Part shown: in pieces, positions 1 through 5,729 of the stretch
How positions within the stretch are numbered: position 1 is the stretch's first letter
Layout of the letters: each line of letters starts with the position of its first letter
Assembly: GCA_905198755.1 (NCBI GenBank)
Contig: CAJKDR010000058.1
Location: 1-6,356, forward strand
DNA: 6,356 bases
DNA from: an uncultured Clostridiaceae bacterium
GTDB taxonomy: Bacteria > Bacillota > Clostridia > TANB77 > CAG-508
Direction of reading: 5' to 3'
Made by a program: the position numbers and the translations under genes
Notes under the pieces: generated by a model
Seen by the model: the letters and a program-made list of their open reading frames with translations, nothing else
Databases searched by the model: none
Told to the model about the DNA's origin: nothing

Positions 1-29
1 TTATAAATATTTATTAGGAGATTATTTTT

Positions 30-632
30 ATGAGTATAAATGAAATTAGGAAACCCGTTCAAAAGCGTTCCATTGAAACAAAAGAAAAGATTATTGAAGC
101 GGGATTTAATCTTATATGTGAGAAAGGTTATTACAATACGAATACAGCTGAAATAGCTAAGTCAGCTGGTGTTTCTACTGGTATTGTATATCAATATTTT
201 AGAGATAAACATGACATTTTAATAGAAGGAATACAAAAATTTTCAAAAGATATATTCTACCCTATGTTAAATATAGAACATGAAAAATTTACTAAATCTG
301 ATTTAAGAGAGTTATTAAGAAACATGATTGATAAATTTATAAAAAAACATAAACTATCTCAAGCAGCACATGAGGAAATTACTGCAATGACTCATTCTGA
401 TAAAGAAATTGCAGATTTTTTTCAAAAAAATGAAATTTATATGACAAAAACAATAGCAAACTTATTAATTGAAAATGACTTTAATAAAGAAAACCTTTTA
501 GAAAAAGTTCACATAGCTTTAAACTTAATTGATAATTTATGCCATGAAATAGTTTATCACAAACATGAAGAATTAAATTATGATATTATGACTGAAAATG
601 TTATTGATTTAATTGTTGATTTGTTACAATAA
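30..632 (+). CDS. TetR/AcrR-family transcriptional regulator
   Basis: This 200-aa protein has the length and layout of a TetR-family one-component regulator: an N-terminal DNA-binding domain and a helical ligand-binding/dimer domain. Residues about 14-62 form the TetR helix-turn-helix, with TKEKIIEAG starting helix 1, TAEIAKSAGVSTGIVYQYF as helices 2-3 and the usual FRDKHDIL after the recognition helix. The C-terminal part has no family signature I can name. It carries Cys171, His172, His177 and His179 close together, which might bind metal or be chance. The start is supported by TAGGAG at 15-20, nine bases upstream. The gene converges on copA, so it does not share copA's promoter. Its own promoter and any divergent target lie left of the window. 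TetR proteins usually repress an adjacent efflux or metabolic gene, but the target and ligand cannot be read here. Family certain, role unknown. Confidence 0.93.
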   Translation: MSINEIRKPVQKRSIETKEKIIEAGFNLICEKGYYNTNTAEIAKSAGVSTGIVYQYFRDKHDILIEGIQKFSKDIFYPMLNIEHEKFTKSDLRELLRNMIDKFIKKHKLSQAAHEEITAMTHSDKEIADFFQKNEIYMTKTIANLLIENDFNKENLLEKVHIALNLIDNLCHEIVYHKHEELNYDIMTENVIDLIVDLLQ

Positions 633-655
633 AAAGCGGAGTAAACTCCGCTTTT
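632..655. terminator. Bidirectional intrinsic terminator between tetR and copA
   Basis: The arms 632-642 (AAAAGCGGAGT) and 645-655 are perfect reverse complements, giving a GC-cored hairpin with a tiny loop. T-runs follow on both strands: TTTT at 652-655 on +, and five Ts from 635-631 on -. The tetR stop codon (630-632) touches the left foot and the copA stop codon (654-656) the right foot, so one hairpin ends both convergent genes. A near-identical hairpin lies at 5018-5041. Confidence 0.9.
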
Positions 656-2870
656 ACATTTTATTATTTATTACTTTTCTTAATCTTAATGCATTAAAAA
701 TTACTGTAAGACTACTTATTACCATTGCTATACTTGCTATCATTGGATTGATTAGTATTCCCCAATTTCTAAATAATCCCATTGCTATTGGTATCATTAA
801 AGTATTATAGAAAAAAGCCCAAAATAAATTTTGCTTTATGTTTCTTATAGTCTTTTTACTTATTTTTATTAATTCTATTATACTTTTTAAATTGTTTTTA
901 GTTAGTATAACATCTGCTGAGTCCATTGCAATGTCTGTTCCACTGCTTACACTAACACCTATATTGCTACTTGCCAATGCTGGACTATCATTAATTCCGT
1001 CTCCACACATCATTACAAGTTTTCCTTCTTCTTTTAAAGTTTTTATTGTCTTAACTTTTTCATTTGGTGTTACATTTGAAATCACATTCTCTATTCCAAT
1101 AATACTGGCAATTTTTCTTGCTGTTTCATCATTATCACCTGTTAACATTATTGGCTCTATTTTATATTTTTTTAGATTTTCTATTACTTCTTTTGCATTT
1201 TCTCTTACTATATCATTTATTCCTATTAAAGATATTACTTCTTTATTTTTTATTACATATACTATTGTATTTCCATCTTTCGCAAGTTCTTTTTCATCTT
1301 TCTTATGAATATTTTCAATATTATATTTTGATAGTATTTTTGCATTTCCTAGAATAATCTCATCATTTCTTATTTTTCCTCTTATTCCATATCCACTTAT
1401 ATCTTCAAAGTTGCATGCCTCTAGATAATTTATTTTATTTTCTTGCATATATGTTTTAAAAGCATTACTAATTGGATGTGTTGATGCTTTTTCTAAACTA
1501 CCAACAATTTGTATTATTTCCTTGTCGGTATAATTAGAAAAATTATATATTTTTGATATCTTCAAATTTCCATATGTTAATGTTCCAGTTTTATCAAATA
1601 CAATCGTATCAATTTTTTGTGCATTTTCTAAAACTTCACTCTTTTTTACTAGTATTCCTCTACTTGCACATACACCTTCGCTTATCACAATTGCAAGAGG
1701 TGTAGCTAGTCCCAAACTACATGGGCATGCAACAACTAATACAGTAACAAATGTGTTAATTACCACGCTAAAATCATTACCTGTTAATAAATAAAACATA
1801 GCCGTAAGAAATGCTATTATTATTACTATTGGTACAAAATAGCCACTAACTTTATCCGCTAATTTTGCAATTGGTGCTTTTGTATTTGTTGCTTCTAGTA
1901 CTAATTTAATTATTTCTGATATAGTTGATTTATTTCCAATTCTTTCAGCTTCATATTCTATATAACCATCATAATTAATGCTTCCTGCAATAACAGTATC
2001 TCCTACTTTTTTAGTTACTGGTTTGCTTTCTCCTGTAATAAAAGATTCATCTACATGTGTTTTTCCAAATGTTACTTTTCCATCTACTGATATTCTTTCT
2101 CCTGGTTTACTTATTAGAATATCTTTTTCTTTTACTTGATCAATTGTTACTCTTTTTTCAGTTCCATTAACTTTTATAACAGCATCCTTTGGAGTAATTT
2201 GTACCAACTTTTGTATAGCTTCTTTTGTTTTATCTTTACTAACACCGTCCAAGTATCTTCCAAGTTTAATAAAGAATATAATCATAGCTGCTGATTCAAA
2301 ATATAATTTTTCTGAGTACATATGATTACCTTGAAAAATTTTAACCATACTATATAAACTATATAATACACTACTAATAACACCTATAGAAACTAATGTG
2401 TCCATATTAGGTGATTTATGTATCAAATTTTTATAACCACTTTTTATAATATCAAAACCATATATAATAAATGCTATAGTTAATAACATCAATATAATAC
2501 TATATCCAATTGGATTTATATGCATATTAATTACATTATGTATTTTTAAACCAATCATCTGTCCCATAGAAATATACATTAACATTATTATTAAAATAGC
2601 AAAAACTATTAATTGCACTTTTTGATTTTTACTTTTTTTGGATATATCATTTTCAGTATATATCCCTGCACTCTTAAATCCCGCTTCTTTTATAAATCTT
2701 TCTAAATCGTTAATGTCTGATACTTTTTCATCATATTCTATTAAGGAATTTGCCATTACTAGATTTACTGTTGCGTTCTTTATTCCTTTTTGTTTATTTA
2801 AATATTTTTCCAATCCATTCGAACAAGCACTACATGTCATTCCCTCAATACTTAAAATAATTTTCTTCAT
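654..2870 (-). CDS. copA: Cu(I)-exporting P1B-type ATPase CopA
   Basis: This 738-aa inner-membrane pump uses ATP to export Cu(I) from the cytosol. One N-terminal heavy-metal-associated domain carries GMTCSAC (Cys13, Cys16). Then come the paired N-terminal helices of P1B pumps, the actuator motif TGES (279-282), the transmembrane ion site CPC (382-384), the phosphorylation site DKTGTLT (Asp426), the nucleotide-binding HP (465-466) and the hinge GDGINDSP (623-630). Tyr688-Asn689 in helix 7 and Met716 with Ser719-Ser720 in helix 8 complete the P1B-1 copper(I) signature, separating it from Zn/Cd or Co pumps. The residue after CPC is Ser where Ala is more usual. The start has AAAGGA (2879-2884) eight bases upstream, inside the last codons of copZ. 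copZ ends only 4 bp before copA, so the two are co-transcribed and probably translationally coupled. The length is normal and no motif is damaged. Silver transport is a possible secondary activity. Confidence 0.96.
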   Translation of the reverse strand: MKKIILSIEGMTCSACSNGLEKYLNKQKGIKNATVNLVMANSLIEYDEKVSDINDLERFIKEAGFKSAGIYTENDISKKSKNQKVQLIVFAILIIMLMYISMGQMIGLKIHNVINMHINPIGYSIILMLLTIAFIIYGFDIIKSGYKNLIHKSPNMDTLVSIGVISSVLYSLYSMVKIFQGNHMYSEKLYFESAAMIIFFIKLGRYLDGVSKDKTKEAIQKLVQITPKDAVIKVNGTEKRVTIDQVKEKDILISKPGERISVDGKVTFGKTHVDESFITGESKPVTKKVGDTVIAGSINYDGYIEYEAERIGNKSTISEIIKLVLEATNTKAPIAKLADKVSGYFVPIVIIIAFLTAMFYLLTGNDFSVVINTFVTVLVVACPCSLGLATPLAIVISEGVCASRGILVKKSEVLENAQKIDTIVFDKTGTLTYGNLKISKIYNFSNYTDKEIIQIVGSLEKASTHPISNAFKTYMQENKINYLEACNFEDISGYGIRGKIRNDEIILGNAKILSKYNIENIHKKDEKELAKDGNTIVYVIKNKEVISLIGINDIVRENAKEVIENLKKYKIEPIMLTGDNDETARKIASIIGIENVISNVTPNEKVKTIKTLKEEGKLVMMCGDGINDSPALASSNIGVSVSSGTDIAMDSADVILTKNNLKSIIELIKISKKTIRNIKQNLFWAFFYNTLMIPIAMGLFRNWGILINPMIASIAMVISSLTVIFNALRLRKVINNKM

Positions 2871-2874
2871 ATCA

Positions 2875-3081
2875 TTAATCCTTTACTTTAAAACCAATAT
2901 CATTTATTTTTTCTTTTATTATTTCAGCATTAACATTCTCTTCTGCTAAAATTTCTACTGTTCCATTAATATGGCTAGCTTTTACTTCTTTTATCCCCTC
3001 AATTGCTCCAACAGAGTTTTTTATTCTATTTTCACATCCTTCACATGCCATTCCTTCTACATTTAACATTATTTTTTTCAT
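2875..3081 (-). CDS. copZ: Copper chaperone CopZ (single HMA domain)
   Basis: This 68-aa protein is a single heavy-metal-associated domain of ferredoxin-like fold. The metal loop GMACEGC (10-16) gives the Cys13-x-x-Cys16 pair that binds Cu(I). The family's role is to carry Cu(I) in the cytosol and hand it to CopA's matching N-terminal domain. The Met before the first Cys (Met11) and the C-terminal GF (DIGFKV) are typical. The start is well supported by AAAGGAG at 3090-3096, eight bases from ATG. It is the first gene of a copZ-copA operon, read from the promoter at about 3135-3163. HMA domains can bind other soft metals; the copper call rests on the P1B-1 motifs of the neighbouring pump. Confidence 0.93.
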   Translation of the reverse strand: MKKIMLNVEGMACEGCENRIKNSVGAIEGIKEVKASHINGTVEILAEENVNAEIIKEKINDIGFKVKD

Positions 3082-3134
3082 AACTTTTTCTCCTTTACTT
3101 ATTAAATTCTTTAAACAAATTTATCACCTAAAGA

Positions 3135-3163
3135 ATTATATACCATTATGGGTATATTGTAAA
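3135..3163 (-). promoter_or_regulatory. copZA promoter
   Basis: On the - strand, TTTACA (3158-3163) and a perfect TATAAT (3135-3140) are separated by exactly 17 bp, a strong housekeeping-sigma promoter. Transcription would start near 3128, about 47 bp before the copZ ATG. The spacer is almost filled by the 3138-3157 dyad, so a bound protein would block polymerase directly. Confidence 0.75.
3138..3157. promoter_or_regulatory. Candidate copper-responsive operator (CsoR-like)
   Basis: A 20-bp dyad, ATATACCATTATGGGTATAT, has perfect 7-bp arms (3138-3144 and 3151-3157) around a 6-bp centre. It overlaps the -10 box and fills the spacer of the copZA promoter. The TACC...GGTA arms resemble operators of CsoR-type copper repressors in Firmicutes. 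It does not match the CopY box (TACAnnTGTA), and the 17-bp spacer argues against a CueR/MerR activator, which uses 19-20 bp. No csoR gene lies in the window. A further GGTAT half-site lies at 3170-3174. The dyad is seen directly; the CsoR assignment is inference. Confidence 0.55.
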
Positions 3164-3212
3164 TATAGTGGTATGCAAATAAAATCACTTAAATTTCAAG
3201 CTTTTTAGTTGC

Positions 3213-3241
3213 TTGTCAAAAAACTCCGTCCCCATTGACAA
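3213..3241. repeat. GC-rich motif with inverted ends, possible short interspersed repeat
   Basis: The arms TTGTCAA (3213-3219) and TTGACAA (3235-3241) are perfect reverse complements flanking a 15-bp core. Read on -, the core contains TGGGGACGGAG followed by a T-run, an island of G/C in very AT-rich DNA. From memory, similar TGGGGACGG...TTTTGAC motifs occur as dispersed intergenic repeats in Firmicutes, some near REP/Y1-type transposases; I cannot verify this here. It abuts the 3' end of the EAL gene, whose last codons (TGTCAATAG on -) resemble the start of the motif. There is only one copy in the window, so 'repeat' is a hypothesis. It lacks a downstream T-run and does not look like a normal terminator. 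Confidence 0.45.
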
Positions 3242-3242
3242 C

Positions 3243-4004
3243 CTATTGACATTTGTTTTTTAAATATTTGTTTTCAAATTCTTTTACTGTTATAGGCTTT
3301 GAAAAATAATATCCTTGAACTATATCACACTTTATTTTCTTTAAGAATTCTAATTGTTCTTTTGTTTCTATTCCTTCTGCTACTGTTTTTATATTTAATT
3401 TTTTACACATATTTACTATTGTTTCTATTATTATTTGAGCTCTTTTGTTTTCAGTCAAATTTTCAAAAAAAGTTTTGTCAATTTTCAATATATCTATTTC
3501 TATATCTTTTAAAATATTAAAAGCTGAATAGCCTGTTCCGAAGTCATCCATAGATACTTTAAATCCTATTTTTTTAACAGAATTTGCTGCATTTCGTGCT
3601 AATTTTATATCTTCAACTACTGTTGTTTCTGTCATTTCTAGTTCTATTAATTCTGGATTCACTTTATATTTTTCTACAAGTTCTTTTAACTCTTTTGTAT
3701 GATTTTTATTTTTTAAGTGATGTCTTGATTCATTTACCGAAATAGAAAGAAGCGGAAAGTTTTTTTCCTTCCACTTTTTCTGTAATTTGCAAACTTCTTC
3801 TAATACATAGGTATCTAAAATTGTAATAGTTCCTTTCTTTTCATACAATGGTACAAATTTATCTGGCATAATTATTTTTTCATCTACATTTTTTCTTATA
3901 AGTGCCTCGGCACCTACTATTTTTTCATCTATGGTATTGAATTTTGGTTGCAAGTATATTATAAATTCATTATTTTTTATTGAATTAATTAGTTCTTCTT
4001 CCAT
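3243..4004 (-). CDS. Stand-alone EAL-domain c-di-GMP phosphodiesterase
   Basis: This 253-aa protein is almost entirely one EAL domain, which hydrolyses cyclic di-GMP to pGpG with two metal ions. The expected catalytic set is present: EALIR (33-37), Asn91, Glu123 in ELEMTE, DDFGTGYS (153-160), Lys174 in LKID, Glu210 in VAEGIE and Gln230 in QGYYFSKP. It is therefore predicted to be active. No GGDEF, PAS, receiver or transmembrane segment is attached, so input must come from elsewhere. The ATG is the only reasonable start: an in-frame TAA lies seven codons upstream (4023-4025), yet no Shine-Dalgarno precedes it. The N-terminus (MEEELINSIKNNEF) matches the linker that normally joins GGDEF to EAL, so the gene may be the 3' remnant of a longer protein. 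It lies 28 bp after the alpha/beta hydrolase gene and may depend on that transcript. Confidence 0.9.
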   Translation of the reverse strand: MEEELINSIKNNEFIIYLQPKFNTIDEKIVGAEALIRKNVDEKIIMPDKFVPLYEKKGTITILDTYVLEEVCKLQKKWKEKNFPLLSISVNESRHHLKNKNHTKELKELVEKYKVNPELIELEMTETTVVEDIKLARNAANSVKKIGFKVSMDDFGTGYSAFNILKDIEIDILKIDKTFFENLTENKRAQIIIETIVNMCKKLNIKTVAEGIETKEQLEFLKKIKCDIVQGYYFSKPITVKEFENKYLKNKCQ

Positions 4005-4032
4005 ATTTATATTGTTTACTATTTAGAGTTAA

Positions 4033-4965
4033 TTATTCTAAATTTCTATTTATAAATTGTTTAACAGTTTTCCAATATAATTCTGGATTTATTTTAGAAC
4101 TTTCTACATGCCCAGCATTTTTTGTTACTAATTTTTCTTTAGGTAAATTTGCTTCTTCATATAATTCGTCTAACATTTCATATGGTACAAATTTATCTTT
4201 ATCACCATGTATGAATAATATTGGTATATTTGATTTTTTTATTTGATTAATACTAGATGCTACTGAAAAATTATAACCCATTTTAAATTTAGCAACTATA
4301 TTGGCACACATCATTAAATATTCAGCTAGATATGGTTTTATAACTTTTAACATCATTTCAAACTGTCTATATACTGATGTATATCCACAATCTTCTATAC
4401 ACATTTTTACATTTTGTGCCGGATTTTCTCCTAATGTCATCATCATAGTTGCTGCTCCCATTGATACTCCATAAAGTATTATTTGGCACTCTTTTTCTTC
4501 TTTGCATAATTCATTAATCCATTTTATTATGTCTTTTCTATCTTTCCAACCCATTCCAATATATTTTCCTTGACTTTTTCCATGTGCTCTTAAATCTACC
4601 AATAAAGTATTATATCCAAAATCTATGAATTTCTTTGCGTATTGAACCATTTCACAAGACTTTCCCATATAACCATGTGCTAGAATAACCCATATATTTG
4701 ATTTTTTTATTGGATTTATTACTTTATAACCATGTAGTTTTAAACCATCTTCAGATAATATTTCAATTTCTGTAGCAAATTCTTTTAGCCATTCTTCTCC
4801 ATCTATCTTGTTTTTGTTTTCTTCTTCTGTATCTTTTTCTGTAAAAGTTCTTAATATGTACTTTTTTGATACTTTTGGATTTAATGCTATATTACAAAAA
4901 TAATTTCCTATTAAAAGTGAAACTATTATTACACACATTATAATAATCAATATTGCAATTGCCAT
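4033..4965 (-). CDS. Membrane-anchored alpha/beta hydrolase
   Basis: This 310-aa serine hydrolase of the alpha/beta fold has an unknown substrate. A hydrophobic segment (about 3-23) is followed by Lys/Arg-rich residues (31-39). There is no basic N-terminus and no lipobox, so it reads as a membrane anchor rather than a cleaved signal. By the positive-inside rule the catalytic part may face the cytosol. The catalytic set is complete: AHGYMG (96-101) for the oxyanion region, nucleophile Ser168 in GVSMG, Asp257 in HGDKDKFVP and His286 in NAGHVES. Overall it looks like the broad COG1073-type group (YqkD-like esterases/thioesterases). AAAAGGAG (4972-4979), six bases upstream, supports the start. 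It is first of a probable two-gene unit with the EAL gene. No convincing promoter sits in the 38 bp between the upstream terminator and the Shine-Dalgarno, so some read-through may drive it. Confidence 0.88.
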   Translation of the reverse strand: MAIAILIIIMCVIIVSLLIGNYFCNIALNPKVSKKYILRTFTEKDTEEENKNKIDGEEWLKEFATEIEILSEDGLKLHGYKVINPIKKSNIWVILAHGYMGKSCEMVQYAKKFIDFGYNTLLVDLRAHGKSQGKYIGMGWKDRKDIIKWINELCKEEKECQIILYGVSMGAATMMMTLGENPAQNVKMCIEDCGYTSVYRQFEMMLKVIKPYLAEYLMMCANIVAKFKMGYNFSVASSINQIKKSNIPILFIHGDKDKFVPYEMLDELYEEANLPKEKLVTKNAGHVESSKINPELYWKTVKQFINRNLE

Positions 4966-5017
4966 GTTAAACTCCTTTTCTAATTATATAATGTCTTATT
5001 TTTTCTTCAAATATTCA

Positions 5018-5041
5018 AAAAGCGGAATAAATTCCGCTTTT
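5018..5041 (-). terminator. Intrinsic terminator of the HD gene
   Basis: The arms 5018-5028 (AAAAGCGGAAT) and 5031-5041 pair perfectly. On - the hairpin is followed by five Ts (5021-5017). The HD gene's stop codon (5040-5042) overlaps the hairpin foot with exactly the same offset as copA's stop at its terminator. It differs from 632-655 at only two positions, which pair with each other (G-C there, A-T here). It separates the HD gene from the hydrolase gene on the same strand. Confidence 0.85.
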
Positions 5042-5594
5042 AATAATTAAACAAGTCTTCTAATATTTTTTTATATCTTTTAAATATTGGATGTTCTTTA
5101 TCTACTCCATTTATACAACTTTCATATACTGATGTATAATACCATTTTTGTAAATCTTTATTTCTTTTTAGGTGACTCCAAGATTCCTCTTCTCCATATT
5201 TTTCTATGCACTCATACAAGTCTTCCAAATTACTTATTTTATCGCATGCCACAATTAACTTTGATCCTAGTGGAGCATTTTTTATTTGATTTATTGTATG
5301 TTTTTTTCTTTCTTCCCATTCTAATGATTTATCTGGTTCAGATGCATCATATACATAATCTCTTACTGTTTTTCCAAATTCTCTTTCTATATCTTCAAAT
5401 GTATGTGGTGTATCTTCTACTACATCATGTAATATTCCGGCGCAAACAACGTCCTCATCACATCCATTTCTTTGAAGTAACATTCCACATGTAAATGGGT
5501 GAAATATCATATCTATATCTTCTATTTTTCTTCTTTGATTTTTATGTGCTTTTGTCGCATAGTAAATTGCATATTCTATTTTATCTTTTTTCAT
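5040..5594 (-). CDS. HD-domain small alarmone hydrolase-like protein (Mesh1/SpoT-HD type)
   Basis: This is a 184-aa cytosolic HD phosphohydrolase related to the hydrolase half of RelA/SpoT and to Mesh1. Members remove the 3'-pyrophosphate of (p)ppGpp using Mn2+; some act on other nucleotides. Visible in order are AHKNQRRK (16-23), FHP (His32), GILHDVVEDT with His56-Asp57 and Glu60-Asp61, and ACDKISNL with Asp118 and Asn122. This is the full metal and catalytic pattern. There is no synthetase, TGS or ACT domain, so it is a stand-alone hydrolase. I take the start at 5594, not the upstream in-frame ATG at 5618. AAGGGAG (5603-5609) is eight bases before the inner ATG, whereas the outer ATG lacks a ribosome site and overlaps the promoter's -10 box. 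It is divergent from the P-loop kinase gene. ppGpp as substrate is inferred from family only. Confidence 0.85.
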   Translation of the reverse strand: MKKDKIEYAIYYATKAHKNQRRKIEDIDMIFHPFTCGMLLQRNGCDEDVVCAGILHDVVEDTPHTFEDIEREFGKTVRDYVYDASEPDKSLEWEERKKHTINQIKNAPLGSKLIVACDKISNLEDLYECIEKYGEEESWSHLKRNKDLQKWYYTSVYESCINGVDKEHPIFKRYKKILEDLFNY

Positions 5595-5602
5595 TTTAAT
5601 CT

Positions 5603-5609
5603 CTCCCTT
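5603..5609 (-). promoter_or_regulatory. Shine-Dalgarno that fixes the HD gene start
   Basis: AAGGGAG on the - strand is eight bases upstream of the ATG at 5592-5594. The competing in-frame ATG at 5616-5618 has only A/T upstream. Confidence 0.75.
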
Positions 5610-5616
5610 CGTATAC

Positions 5617-5645
5617 ATTATAAATATATTAACTTATTTTTTCAA
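5617..5645 (-). promoter_or_regulatory. Promoter of the HD gene
   Basis: On the - strand, TTGAAA (5640-5645) and TATAAT (5617-5622) are separated by 17 bp, close to the housekeeping consensus. The predicted start near 5610 leaves a leader of about 16 bases that just contains the Shine-Dalgarno. This excludes translation from the ATG at 5618. Confidence 0.7.
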
Positions 5646-5660
5646 GATATTATTTATATT

Positions 5661-5699
5661 TAGTTTACATTAACATAATTTTATGATAAACTATGTTTA
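5661..5699. promoter_or_regulatory. Overlapping dyads in the divergent HD/kinase promoter region
   Basis: Three inverted repeats overlap here: TAGTTTA/TAAACTA (5661-5667 and 5687-5693), CATAA/TTATG (5674-5678 and 5681-5685) and TAAAC/GTTTA (5687-5691 and 5695-5699). GTTTAC also recurs directly at 5663-5668 and 5695-5700, 32 bp apart, about three helical turns. They cover the kinase -35 and -10 boxes, as operator sites would. AT-rich DNA makes such dyads easily, so binding is only a possibility. Confidence 0.3.
5664..5692 (+). promoter_or_regulatory. Promoter of the P-loop kinase gene
   Basis: TTTACA (5664-5669), a 17-bp spacer and TAAACT (5687-5692) preceded by TG at 5684-5685 make an extended -10 promoter. 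The start would be near 5699, giving a leader of about 30 bases. Its -35 box is only 18 bp from the HD gene's -35 box, so the promoters stand back to back. Confidence 0.5.
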
Positions 5700-5729
5700 C
5701 TATAAAATTTTTAAGGAGGGGTTATAGCC

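Noticed and set aside
613..1357. Open frames on + at 613-810, 838-1308 and 1118-1357
   Set aside because: They lie antisense to copA, encode low-complexity hydrophobic strings (Leu/Phe/Ile) expected from the complement of AT-rich DNA, and lack domain motifs.
3135..3180. CopY cop box or CueR/MerR-type operator at copZ
   Set aside because: No TACAnnTGTA is present, and the promoter spacer is 17 bp instead of the 19-20 bp that MerR-type activators use.
3197..3215. Small hairpin CAAGC/GCTTG as terminator of the EAL gene
   Set aside because: It has only a 5-bp stem with a 9-nt loop and no T-run following on the - strand.
2638..3520. Open frames on + at 2638-2949 and 3299-3520
   Set aside because: They are antisense shadows of copA/copZ and of the EAL gene, with no recognisable protein features.
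4983..5010. Promoter TTGAAG-N16-TATAAT for the hydrolase gene on -
   Set aside because: The predicted transcription start would fall at about 4976, inside the Shine-Dalgarno at 4972-4979, so the mRNA would lack part of its ribosome site. AT-rich DNA gives such matches by chance.
5087..5494. 135-codon open frame on +
   Set aside because: It is antisense to the HD gene, whose motifs are unambiguous; the translation is a Leu/Phe/His-rich shadow.
5592..5618. Longer HD protein starting at the ATG at 5616-5618
   Set aside because: No Shine-Dalgarno precedes it, and the ATG overlaps the TATAAT box at 5617-5622; the ATG at 5592-5594 has AAGGGAG at good spacing.
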